Shown: positions 55,231 through 62,358, numbered from the stretch's first letter. The stretch is 64,000 nt of DNA from Paenibacillus_AA sp045062745 (GCF_045062745.1 NZ_JBJGED010000004.1:1-64000), one strand, 5' to 3'. Notes: generated by a model from the sequence alone, not told the origin. A program made the numbers and translations.

Positions 55231-56466
55231 ATGAGCCTGTTCGACGATGACTTTTATACGACGAAGGTGAACAAATCCGTCTCCTGGCGGAGCGACTGGA
55301 CGAAATCAGGCTGGAGGTCCGGCTGGAGGGGCAAGCAAAAGCTGGGGGTCGTCGCGGCTTCGGCGGGGGCCGGCATCCTGCTGGCGGTATGCGTCATCTG
55401 GGCCGCATCCGCTCTGACCGGTTCCGGGAAGCCGGCTGGGGAGGCCGCTCCCGTCGCGGCGCCTGCGATGTCTGCGGAGGACTATGTGCAGTGGCGCAGC
55501 GACAAGGTCGTGAAGGCTGTGAACACGGTCAAACCGACGGTCGTGAGTATTATTAGCACGGGCAAAGAAGCGGCCGATAAGAGCGCATCTCAGCAGATGA
55601 TCGGGATCGGGTCGGGTGTGATTTTCCAGAAGAGCGGGAATCACGCCTATGTGGTCACGAACAACCACGTGGTACAAAATGCGACACAGATCGAGGTCGT
55701 GCTGGCGAGCGGGGAGCATAAGAAGGCGACGGTGAAGGGCAAGGATCAGATCACCGACCTGGCGGTGCTGGAGATGGACGCGGACGGGATCAAGGTGTAT
55801 GCGGATTTCGGCGATTCGGAGAAGCTGCAGTCGGGCGAGACTGCGATCGCGATCGGTAATCCGCTTGGCCTCGGCTTCTCGCAGACGACGACGGTGGGCG
55901 TGATCAGCTCGCCGCATCGGCGGATCCCGATCTCCTTCGCGAACGATGGCAACTACGACTGGGAGATGGACGTGATCCAGACGGACGCAGCCATCAATCA
56001 AGGTAATAGCGGCGGCGCGCTGGTCAACCTGGACGGGCAAGTTGTGGGCATCAACAGCATGAAGGTGTCGGAGACAGGCGTCGAGGGGCTGGGCTTCGCG
56101 ATCCCGATCAATCAGGCGAAGGATACGATCGAGAGCTTGATCAAGTATGGCAAGGTGAAGCGGCCGTACCTGGGCGTGACGACCGATTCCCTGCGTTCCT
56201 ATAAGGGCGTGGAAGGACTAAAATTGCCGGATACGGTGAAAAATGGACTTATCGTCATGGACGCGATGGGCCCGGCGAAGGACGCGGGGCTCGCGGTGAA
56301 CGACGTGATCACCGAGCTGGACGGCAAGGCGGTGTCTACGAATCTCTCGCTGCGGCAGTACTTGTACAACGAGAAGAAGATCGGGGATAAGCTGACGATC
56401 ACGTATTACCGCGGCAGTAAGAAAGCGACCGTCACCCTGACGTTAATCGAGCGAAAAGAGGAATAA
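55231..56466 (+). CDS. htrA: HtrA/DegP-like serine protease
   Basis: A 411-residue membrane-anchored protease for misfolded exported proteins. Short cytoplasmic N-terminus rich in Trp/Arg, one TM helix (about 39-60), S1C protease with triad His146 (TNNHVV), Asp176 (TDLAVLEMD) and Ser260 (GNSGGAL), and one C-terminal PDZ domain (about 310-405). The ATG (10 bp after GGGAGG) is preferred over a GTG three codons earlier. It follows the wal operon, as in Bacillus (yycK/htrC). Confidence 0.95.
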   Translation: MSLFDDDFYTTKVNKSVSWRSDWTKSGWRSGWRGKQKLGVVAASAGAGILLAVCVIWAASALTGSGKPAGEAAPVAAPAMSAEDYVQWRSDKVVKAVNTVKPTVVSIISTGKEAADKSASQQMIGIGSGVIFQKSGNHAYVVTNNHVVQNATQIEVVLASGEHKKATVKGKDQITDLAVLEMDADGIKVYADFGDSEKLQSGETAIAIGNPLGLGFSQTTTVGVISSPHRRIPISFANDGNYDWEMDVIQTDAAINQGNSGGALVNLDGQVVGINSMKVSETGVEGLGFAIPINQAKDTIESLIKYGKVKRPYLGVTTDSLRSYKGVEGLKLPDTVKNGLIVMDAMGPAKDAGLAVNDVITELDGKAVSTNLSLRQYLYNEKKIGDKLTITYYRGSKKATVTLTLIERKEE

Positions 56467-56471
56467 TCGAC

Positions 56472-56669
56472 ATGCTTGTCGTTTGTAAGGAGCATCTGGA
56501 GCTGGCCCTCGACATTTTCGTCGATGAGCATGAGGCGGCTCCGGATGTGTATGATTTGAGCCGGGTTTCGATCCCGGGCATGGAGCTGTCGACGCATTGT
56601 GCGCGTTGCTCGAGTCCGCCGCAATATGTGCTGGTGAAGCTAGGTACGCCCGTGCAGGATCGGGTGTAG
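56472..56669 (+). CDS. CxxH/CxxC protein
   Basis: A 65-residue protein with CKEH (CxxH) near the N-terminus and CARC (CxxC) near the C-terminus, matching the BA_5709-type CxxH/CxxC family. The motifs suggest a single zinc. Its function is not known. It starts 5 bp after htrA and is probably co-transcribed. Confidence 0.85.
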   Translation: MLVVCKEHLELALDIFVDEHEAAPDVYDLSRVSIPGMELSTHCARCSSPPQYVLVKLGTPVQDRV

Positions 56670-56782
56670 CCGGGGAAGGCGGAGTGTGACTCCGGTCAGG
56701 CTGGGAAATACTAAGTAATACTTCGTGTTACGGCCGAGGCCTTTAGCTGACGCCGCGAGTAGTGACGGATTGACTCTCCAAT

Positions 56783-56812
56783 GACCGCTGGAACGGGTTC
56801 TGGCGGTCTTTC
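56783..56812 (+). terminator. Hairpin before rlmH
   Basis: GACCGC-TG-GAAC-GG-GTTC-TG-GCGGTC, a 10-pair stem with a small internal loop, followed by TTTCGTT. It would be a modest terminator for htrA and its small partner. Confidence 0.6.
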
Positions 56813-56851
56813 GTTATATTCAGGGGTTACTTCACAAGGAGTGTGGGACTT

Positions 56852-57334
56852 TTGTTGATTCAAATCGTTGCGGTCGGGAAGTTGAAGGAGAAGTACTTGA
56901 TGGACGGGATCGCGGAATATGTGAAGCGGATGACGCCGTATGCGAAGCTGCAGATCGTGGAGGTCGCCGAGGAGAAGGCGCCCGAGCGCCTCAGCGCCGC
57001 TGAGGAGGCGCTGGTGAAGCAGCGCGAGGGCGAGCGCCTCCTCGCCGCGATCAAGAGCGACGACACGCACGTGATCGCCCTCGCGATCGAGGGCGAGCCC
57101 TGGTCGTCGGAGGAGCTGGCGCGCCACATCGCGGGCCTCGGCACCTACGGCACGAGCCAGCTCGCCTTCGTCATCGGCGGCTCGCTCGGCCTGTCCGAGG
57201 CCGTGCTCCAGCGCGCCGCACGGCGGCTCAGCTTTGGCCGCATCACCTTGCCGCATCAGCTGATGCGGCTCGTCCTGGCCGAGCAGGTGTACCGCGCGTA
57301 TAAAATTATGCGCGGGGAACCGTACCATAAGTAA
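56852..57334 (+). CDS. rlmH: 23S rRNA (pseudouridine1915-N3)-methyltransferase RlmH
   Basis: A 160-residue SPOUT methyltransferase for the ribosome's helix 69. Family features: VAVGKLKEKYLMDGIAEYVKR, FVIGGSLGLSEAVLQRA, and the C-terminal PHQLMRLVLAEQVYRAYKIM plus GEPYHK. The TTG giving MLIQIVAVGKL aligns exactly with other RlmH proteins; AAGGAG is 10 bp upstream. Its 3' end is repeated at 62.36 kb, and it is the integration site of SCC-type elements elsewhere. Confidence 0.96.
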   Translation: MLIQIVAVGKLKEKYLMDGIAEYVKRMTPYAKLQIVEVAEEKAPERLSAAEEALVKQREGERLLAAIKSDDTHVIALAIEGEPWSSEELARHIAGLGTYGTSQLAFVIGGSLGLSEAVLQRAARRLSFGRITLPHQLMRLVLAEQVYRAYKIMRGEPYHK

Positions 57335-57346
57335 CGGCAAGTTTTT
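57323..57346. repeat. Direct repeat copy 1 (3' end of rlmH, attL-like)
   Basis: This stretch covers the last codons of rlmH (YHK and stop) and 12 bp beyond. The copy at 62359-62382 matches 23 of 24 bases (TACCATAAGTAA against TACCACAAGTAA, then CGGCAAGTTTTT in both). A further GAACC precedes both copies. Confidence 0.8.
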
Positions 57347-57369
57347 GAGCAGAAGGGTCACGGCTGACT

Positions 57370-58332
57370 TTAAAACTTAATAATCACGTTACCTTTTTTA
57401 CGTTCGGTCTCTACATATTTGTGGGCATCCGGCAGGAGCTCCAGAGGATATCGACGATCGATCACGGCGTTCAGCGTTCCATTCCTTGCGAGTTCCATGA
57501 GAAACGCCAAATTCGCCTTGTTTTGCATAAGACCGGCTGCAGCAAATACGGCCCGTTTGCCTCTAAACAGAGAAGTCCACATCATCTGTAACATATTAGA
57601 CAGCTTGGGTACGGTGGTCAGATAAATTCCTTTGGCCGCAAGTACTCGCTTGCACGCCGTGAAGGAGCGTTTGCCTACAGCATCGAAAACGACATCATAG
57701 GCTCTGTCCGCCTTCGTGAAATCCTCCCGGGTATAATCAATAAAAAAATCTGCCCCTGCTTTTCTCACCAGGTCTTCGTTGCCGGGAGAGCAAACGCCTG
57801 TTACTTCAGCGCCATAGTATTTGGCCAATTGCACGGCGTAGATGCCGACAGCCCCCGAGGCGCCATTAATCAGCACTTTCTGTCCCATCCGCAGCTTTGC
57901 CTTATCTCTTAGAAACGTCAATGCGGTGGCACCCCCGTCACAGACGCCGACGGCTTCTTCATAGGTGATGTTATCCGGTATTACCGCAAGTGGGCTCTCT
58001 TCGGAAAGACACTTATATTCGGCATAAGCGCCAAAGTTCTTGATGCTCATCCCCAACACGCGATCTCCCGCTTTATAATGCTTTACTTCTTCGCCGACCG
58101 CTTCGACCTCTCCGGCTAATTCGGTTCCTCCAATTGCAAATTTCGGTTTGGACAGTCCGTACATCAATTTAACCATTAGTTGATCGCCCTTGCGAAAAGC
58201 GCAGTCCGATGGCCCCACTTTGGAAGCCTGGATACGAATGAGAATTTCCTTGTTTCCAGGAGATGGTTTCGCGACTTCTTGCGGGACAATCACTTCCGGT
58301 GAACCATACGAGATTTGGACCATGGCTCTCAT
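57370..58332 (-). CDS. Quinone oxidoreductase-like NAD(P)-dependent alcohol dehydrogenase
   Basis: A 320-residue MDR-family protein (zinc-type fold): N-terminal GroES-like domain, Rossmann domain with GASGAVGIYAVQLAKYYGAEVTGVCSPGN. No structural-zinc cysteine cluster is visible. It resembles zinc-independent quinone oxidoreductase-type proteins. The ATG has GGGGGAGAAACTC upstream. It faces the Crp/Fnr gene across a 110-bp gap, so they may be functionally linked. Confidence 0.9.
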   Translation of the reverse strand: MRAMVQISYGSPEVIVPQEVAKPSPGNKEILIRIQASKVGPSDCAFRKGDQLMVKLMYGLSKPKFAIGGTELAGEVEAVGEEVKHYKAGDRVLGMSIKNFGAYAEYKCLSEESPLAVIPDNITYEEAVGVCDGGATALTFLRDKAKLRMGQKVLINGASGAVGIYAVQLAKYYGAEVTGVCSPGNEDLVRKAGADFFIDYTREDFTKADRAYDVVFDAVGKRSFTACKRVLAAKGIYLTTVPKLSNMLQMMWTSLFRGKRAVFAAAGLMQNKANLAFLMELARNGTLNAVIDRRYPLELLPDAHKYVETERKKGNVIIKF

Positions 58333-58442
58333 GAGTTTCTCCCCCTATTTTTTTCCATTACAACGGTCCTTTACAACCGGCTCCCTAACGTTAGAAAATG
58401 AATAGGAGTAGAGCGGAAGAGAAGGAGATGAAGGAAAGCGAT

Positions 58443-59027
58443 ATGAAAGACATTTTATACAAGTATATGTCCAGATGGACTTCCCTTAACGAGGAAGATC
58501 AGCAAGCCATTGTGGACGAGATCCGTATAGAGGAATATAAAAAGGGGACCGTTCTTTTTAAACAAGGAGATGCCCCTACAAAATGTTATTTCATCCTGAA
58601 AGGTTGCGTAAGGCAGTATTCGATCGATGAAGATGGAAGAGAGGTCACATCCAATTTCTACACCGAAGAGCAAGCTATCGCCATTTTCAATCATCACAAA
58701 CCAGACAAGTCGTCCGATTACACCTTCACGTGCATTGAAGATTCGGAAATGGTCGTTGGCGACCTGGATACTGAAAAAGACATGTACAACAAACACCCTC
58801 AATTGGAGTCGATGACCCGCAGGATGATCGAGGAGAACTTTAGTGAGGTCCAAGAGGAATTCGCTGCTTTTATCGCTTCTTCGCCTGAAGAACGCTTCAG
58901 GACTCTGTTAATGAAACGCCCATCTCTCATCGACCGGGTACCCCAACATCAATTGGCCAGTTATCTCGGCATTACTCCGGAGTCACTAAGCAGAATTAAG
59001 AAGAGAATCCAACAAGACCTTAGTTGA
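58443..59027 (+). CDS. Crp/Fnr family transcriptional regulator
   Basis: A 194-residue regulator with a cyclic-nucleotide-like beta-roll (VLFKQGDAPTKCYFILKGCVRQY) and a C-terminal HTH (RVPQHQLASYLGITPESLSRIKKRI). No iron-sulfur cysteine set of Fnr is present (only two Cys in the N-terminal half). The ATG giving MKDILYKYM is chosen because AAGGAAAGCG precedes it; an ATG 15 codons upstream has none. It is likely to control the divergent oxidoreductase. Confidence 0.88.
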   Translation: MKDILYKYMSRWTSLNEEDQQAIVDEIRIEEYKKGTVLFKQGDAPTKCYFILKGCVRQYSIDEDGREVTSNFYTEEQAIAIFNHHKPDKSSDYTFTCIEDSEMVVGDLDTEKDMYNKHPQLESMTRRMIEENFSEVQEEFAAFIASSPEERFRTLLMKRPSLIDRVPQHQLASYLGITPESLSRIKKRIQQDLS

Positions 59028-59062
59028 TCCCATAACCCTTTCCTTGGAATACCATTAAAAAC

Positions 59063-59102
59063 CCCCCTAAGTTAAAGTAATGATTACATTGTAACTAGGG
59101 GG
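59063..59102. repeat. Inverted repeat after the Crp gene
   Basis: CCCCCTAAGTTA (59063-59074) pairs with TAACTAGGGGG (59092-59102), one bulged base, around an internal GTAAT-G-ATTAC repeat. It lies 35 bp after the crp stop. It may be a terminator without a T-run, or the edge of a mobile element. Confidence 0.45.
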
Positions 59103-59119
59103 ATGCTTACGTGCATTGA

Positions 59120-59260
59120 CTTAAGTCAAGAGACAAGCCAGGAAATTGGGAACCTGAGTATGCTGTGAGAAAAACGAAACTTGCTGATACAAATAGTGCG
59201 GAGAACTCTATCATAAGTGAGGCGAAAAAATTTTGTTGGGGAAAACCCCGTGAAGCCTGA
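59120..59260 (+). pseudogene. Remnant of a TnpB-like (IS200/IS605) C-terminus
   Basis: An open frame of 46 codons without its own start, preceded by an in-frame TGA, reads ...GNWEPEYAVRKTKLADTN...WGKPREA then stop. The pattern WEPEY..V and the end PREA followed by GGGGAAAACCCCGTGAAGCC in the DNA resemble the end of TnpB genes and their overlapping omegaRNA. The catalytic part is gone. A perfect palindrome TTGACTTAAGTCAA (59116-59129) sits at the left. The family call is by eye and not certain. Confidence 0.45.
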
Positions 59261-59287
59261 AGGACACATGGAATAGCGTGATTAAGT

Positions 59288-59314
59288 GCCACTAAAACAT
59301 TTTGTTTTAGTGGC
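59288..59314. repeat. Perfect 12-bp hairpin
   Basis: GCCACTAAAACA / TGTTTTAGTGGC with a TTT loop, 27 bp after the TnpB-like remnant. It could be the right-end hairpin of an IS200/IS605 element or a terminator; no T-run follows. Confidence 0.55.
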
Positions 59315-59430
59315 TCTTAGTTCTTTGGGACTATCATAATGACCACAATCTTCCAATCTCATGATATTATATAGATAGTGAGCGGCACTTTGGAATTCAT
59401 AAATATCGCTGAATTTGGCTTGTTTGCGAA

Positions 59431-59452
59431 GTTCGTGAATCAGGCGTTAGGT
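59431..59452. other. Left cassette boundary (partial attC- or attI-like site)
   Basis: GTTCGTGAATCAGGC then GTTAGGT. It shares GTTCGTGAAT with the right ends of the two attC-like elements downstream, and its GTTAGGT fits the integron core GTTRRRY exactly. No matching left half is found upstream, so it is either a truncated attC or a primary attachment site. The bases 59446-59463 are complementary (17/18) to the end of cassette 1. Confidence 0.6.
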
Positions 59453-59479
59453 GAAATCATTGCAAGGGATGAGATAACA

Positions 59480-59978
59480 ATGACAAGTTTTATTTGGGGT
59501 CGTTCACCTAATGAAGCATATGAAAACCCATATGAATATGAAGCTCAAAATCAATTTCAAAGGGAAGCTGAAGTTCTGGCTAAAGAATTATTTACTTTTT
59601 TGATGAAACGCAATGGGACCTATCCACGGGATGCCCGATCAGTTATATCAAGATCTTTCAAAATTAAATCATAGAACTTATAGGTCATTGGCGTATTCTT
59701 ATTTATTAAGGAAACGAGAATTTGTAGTCTATGAAGGTGAATACAATTCAGAATTGTTAACGTTACCTCAACCAGTAGCTATGTGTTATGCATTATTAGC
59801 TAATGTTATTACAAGATATTCTGACAGAATTCTTGAATGCAAGTTAGTTTAATTTGAAGATTTAGTTAATATATGGAATAAGGCATTGGAGAAAGATAAA
59901 GTTCCTCGTCGGTTTACGACTAAAGATGATTATAGAAGAATGTTTGAGCTTGCCAAAGAAGGCAATGACTTCACCTAA
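59480..59978 (+). pseudogene. Cassette 1 gene, broken (unknown family)
   Basis: A gene of about 165 codons in the low-GC cassette. It begins MTSFIWGRSPNEAYENPYEY after AAGGGATGAGATAAC, then a frame change near 59590-59640 (a T6 run lies at 59591) moves the reading frame by one base, giving MPDQLYQDLSKLNHRTYRSLAYSY in the new frame, and a TAA interrupts it at 59850-59852 before it continues as FEDLVNIWNKALEKDKVPRRF to a TAA inside the attC core ACCTAAC. I do not recognise the protein. Sequencing error could explain the frame change but hardly both lesions. Confidence 0.6.
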
Positions 59979-60141
59979 CACCATTTTCACGCTGCGGACC
60001 CTGGCGGGTCCTTGGTCTGCCCGAGGTAACTCAAGGAAGCAGAATCAGGCAGACAACCCTGCAAGGCTAAGTCCGCAAGCGGACCCGTCCAGTCAAGCTG
60101 GCCTTAAGCCTTTCGGGTTCGTGAATTCAAAAACGTTATAC
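59973..60141. other. attC-like element 1
   Basis: A 169-bp structured recombination-site candidate. Left core ACCTAAC fits RYYYAAC; right core GTTATAC. Inside: TTCACG ... CGTGAA (L boxes), hairpin A GGACCC/GGGTCC (59996-60011), stem B GGTCTGCC...GGCAGAC (60014-60054), and arm C beginning AACCC-GC-AAGGCT and closing AGCCTT-TC-GGGTT, which carries two small hairpins. Compared with element 2 the arms A and C change on both sides so that pairing is kept. Confidence 0.75.
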
Positions 60142-60167
60142 GCAATTCTCGAAAGGCGGATTTAAGC

Positions 60168-60734
60168 ATGAAGTTTACCGAGGATGAATTAAAATCAATA
60201 GTAGAACAGAAGTTTGTTAGTGGTACTTATCCTTATGACACATATCCTATGAAAGAAAATGAGATAGGTAGTTATATAAAGAAACTAGTAGGAAACCTAA
60301 GTTCAATTAGTAATTTGAGAGTAGAAGCGGATTTTAATAGTTACGGAAGCGGATATGCCTCTTTTGTAAATATATTCTGTTACAAAAAGGATGGATCATC
60401 AACATTAATTAATAGAGGTCATCAAACCATTTATGGATTATTACTTTATGTTTGCAGGCATGCGCCAGTGGCAGCATATGGACGAAGCGAAGTGACGCGA
60501 CATTCTCGAGGTGGGAGTTTTGAGTTTTTATCGACAAAATCAATTGGTAAATTACCAGAAGGAAATTGGAATGAAGTAGAAAATCGGATAAAACAAGTGT
60601 TGAATAATTATGGCTACAAACTTTTAAAAAAGGAATATCTTGAACAGCCTATTGAATTTGAGATATCTATCCCAACAATAATTAATGAAGAAGGTTATCG
60701 AGTTTTTGATTGCTTCTTTTTCTGGGAAGATTGA
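60168..60734 (+). CDS. Cassette 2 gene product, unknown family
   Basis: A 188-residue soluble protein I do not recognise. No signal peptide, membrane helix or clear motif. Notable segments are HQTIYGLLLYVCRHAPVAAYGRSEVTRHSRGGSFEFLS and a C-terminus of aromatic residues (YRVFDCFFFWED). It is clearly AT-rich compared with the chromosome around it. AAAGGCGG, 8 bp before the ATG, lies within the cassette's own first 33 bases, as is typical of integron cassettes. It may be an immunity or defence-type gene, but nothing proves this. Confidence 0.8.
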   Translation: MKFTEDELKSIVEQKFVSGTYPYDTYPMKENEIGSYIKKLVGNLSSISNLRVEADFNSYGSGYASFVNIFCYKKDGSSTLINRGHQTIYGLLLYVCRHAPVAAYGRSEVTRHSRGGSFEFLSTKSIGKLPEGNWNEVENRIKQVLNNYGYKLLKKEYLEQPIEFEISIPTIINEEGYRVFDCFFFWED

Positions 60735-60768
60735 TCTTTGTGGAGTAGTTCAGGATGTCGAGAACTGC

Positions 60769-60930
60769 GTATAACACCGTATTCACGCTGCGGTCGGCTA
60801 CGCCGACCTTGGTCTGCCAAAGCTCAATCTGAGATGTGGATCAGGCAGACAACCCTGCACTGGCAAACCGCGTCGCGGCCGGCCTGCGGCCTTAAGCCAG
60901 TGAGGGTTCGTGAATACAACAACGTTATGT
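60769..60930. other. attC-like element 2
   Basis: A 162-bp homologue of element 1. Left core GTATAAC, right core GTTATGT. L boxes GTATTCACG ... CGTGAATAC (9 bp, perfect), hairpin A GGTCGGC/GCCGACC (60792-60808), stem B GTCTGCC/GGCAGAC (60812-60850), and arm C AACCCT-G-CACTGGC / GCCAGTG-AGGGTT with inner hairpins. The left core with its flank TCGAGAACTGCGTATAAC is complementary to the cassette's own start at 60135-60152. Confidence 0.78.
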
Positions 60931-60994
60931 GAAAGAAAAGTAAATCGTGAACCACCATCAATGCCGATGGACAAACGCGATCTTAAGGCGTTTT

Positions 60995-61582
60995 TTACTC
61001 CGCGATACAGATCGAATCCAAATACCCCGTTAATATGGCAGCGATCCGCTCCTTCGTCAATCGGCTCGGCTCGAGGTACGCGTGCATTGCGATGCCATCG
61101 ACGAGGGAGTACAGCGTCTCAGCCGCTAGCTCTTGATCCGTCCCTTCGCGGAGCAAGCGGACTATGGACAAATAAGCGACAAGATTCCGCATCCCCTCGC
61201 GTATCTCCTGCTGTACCCCGAGCGTATCCGCCTTGGGGCCGAGCGAAAACACATAGGCGAGCCAGACGTCCATCTCCGCCCGCGTATCCTCGTTCAAGGG
61301 CACGATTTCGAAAAGGACGCCCAGCACCTTTCTCTTCGGAGGTAGGTCGCTGCGGTCGATCGCCGCGATACGCATGAGCGCCCGTTCGCGCACGAGCTGC
61401 ATGGCATAGGCAATCAGCCCGTCCTGCGTCGAGAAGTAGTGCCGCAGCGCGCCGAGCGACATGCCCGCCTCTTTCGCGATGCCGCGCACCGTCGCGCCTT
61501 TCATCCCATCTCGCAAAATCACCCGCCAAGTAGCGGCCGCGATATGCTCTTTTTTCTGTTCACGATTCACGATTTTCGGCAT
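60995..61582 (-). CDS. TetR/AcrR family transcriptional regulator
   Basis: A 195-residue regulator. N-terminal HTH (GATVRGIAKEAGMSLGALRHYFSTQDGLI, about 29-57) and a C-terminal ligand-binding region of the BetI/TetR_C_6 kind (MDVWLAYVFSLGPKADTLGVQQEIREGMRNLVAYL). It is GC-rich like the chromosome, unlike the cassettes beside it. It is divergent from the membrane protein gene, with palindromes in the gap. Confidence 0.9.
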   Translation of the reverse strand: MPKIVNREQKKEHIAAATWRVILRDGMKGATVRGIAKEAGMSLGALRHYFSTQDGLIAYAMQLVRERALMRIAAIDRSDLPPKRKVLGVLFEIVPLNEDTRAEMDVWLAYVFSLGPKADTLGVQQEIREGMRNLVAYLSIVRLLREGTDQELAAETLYSLVDGIAMHAYLEPSRLTKERIAAILTGYLDSICIAE

Positions 61583-61614
61583 GAGTTCATTGTATCATAT
61601 CGTGATGTTAATAA

Positions 61615-61674
61615 TACAGTTGTGCTGTAAAATGATGCATGATATGATGAATTCGTTAAATAATACAATTGTAT
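61615..61674. promoter_or_regulatory. Two palindromic operators in the tetR divergent gap
   Basis: TACAG-TTGTG-CTGTA (61615-61629) and ATACAATTGTAT (61663-61674) are similar (both start AATAATACA and share TTGT), 33 bp apart, between tetR and the membrane gene. Such paired palindromes are typical TetR operators. Confidence 0.65.
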
Positions 61675-61693
61675 CGGAAAGGGATTGTGGACT

Positions 61694-62236
61694 TTGAACT
61701 TCATCGTATGGTCGATCGTCGCTTGCGAGATCGCTTTTTGGGTCGTTATCGGCCTCGGGTTCATCGCTCGGTATTTGCTGCGGCAGAAGACGTTGGGACT
61801 CGTGCTGCTGTCACTGACGCCGGTGATCGATTTATACTTGTTGATCGTCGCGGGCATCGACATGTACTATGGTGCGACGGCGACACTGGCGCATGCGGTG
61901 GCCGCGGTTTATATCGGAGTGTCGATCGCGTTCGGGAAAAGCATGATCCTCTGGGCGGACGAGCGATTCCGGTATTACGTGGCGAAGCAAGGCGAGAAGC
62001 CTGAGAAGCGGTACGGGATGGAATATGCCGCACACTATATGAAAGGCGTGCTAAGGCATGTCGTTGCTTTCGCGATCGGGGCGGGACTTTTGTATTTAAC
62101 TCACTGGATCGTCGGGGACGCCTCCCGCACGGAAGTCTTGATTCAAACAGCGTCGAAATGGATGCTCGTCCTCGGCATCGACTTTCTGATCGGCGTCTCC
62201 AACTTCGTCTGGCCTAAAAAGGCGAAATCGACCTAA
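61694..62236 (+). CDS. Small integral membrane protein (YmcC-like)
   Basis: A 180-residue protein with four or five helices (IVWSIVACEIAFWVVIGLGFIARYLL, LGLVLLSLTPVIDLYLLIVAGIDMYYG, LAHAVAAVYIGVSIAFGKSMILW, then VVAFAIGAGLLYLTHWIV and LVLGIDFLIGVSNFVW). It looks like B. subtilis YmcC; the function is unknown. TTG start taken with GGAAAGGG 10 bp upstream; a TTG three codons earlier is too close to it. Probably regulated by the divergent TetR. Confidence 0.78.
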   Translation: MNFIVWSIVACEIAFWVVIGLGFIARYLLRQKTLGLVLLSLTPVIDLYLLIVAGIDMYYGATATLAHAVAAVYIGVSIAFGKSMILWADERFRYYVAKQGEKPEKRYGMEYAAHYMKGVLRHVVAFAIGAGLLYLTHWIVGDASRTEVLIQTASKWMLVLGIDFLIGVSNFVWPKKAKST

Positions 62237-62358
62237 ACCGCTGCCGCCTCCTTAGCGAGACGGTTTCTCTTATGCGCTTCGGCTGATTCCGTTGTTGAAA
62301 ATGTTAAGACAAAAAACACCTTAAGTAATTTCGCCTTAGAGAGGATTTGCTGAACCTT

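Larger units (their letters stand above)
59446..60930 (+). mobile_element. Two-cassette integron-like array (no integrase)
   Basis: Cassette 1 (about 59447-60135) and cassette 2 (about 60136-60924) each consist of a low-GC gene plus an attC-like element. The first 18 bases of each cassette (from GTT) are complementary, 17 of 18, to the 18 bases that lead into its own attC-like element, while the two cassettes have different sequences there. This is the signature of circular cassettes integrated at GTT. No intI-type gene is seen, so by analogy it is a cluster of attC lacking integrase (CALIN). Confidence 0.75.

Noticed and set aside
59378..59479. Upstream extension of the cassette 1 gene
   Set aside because: It would start outside the cassette and run across the GTT boundary; the ATG at 59480 has its own ribosome-binding site inside the cassette.
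59973..60930. The two repeats as ordinary insertion sequences or MITEs
   Set aside because: No flanking target duplications; the complementarity is between the two ends of each gene segment instead, which fits cassettes and not transposition.
59973..60930. The repeats as a CRISPR array
   Set aside because: Only two copies, 630 bp apart with a gene between, and large internal differences; no cas genes are present.
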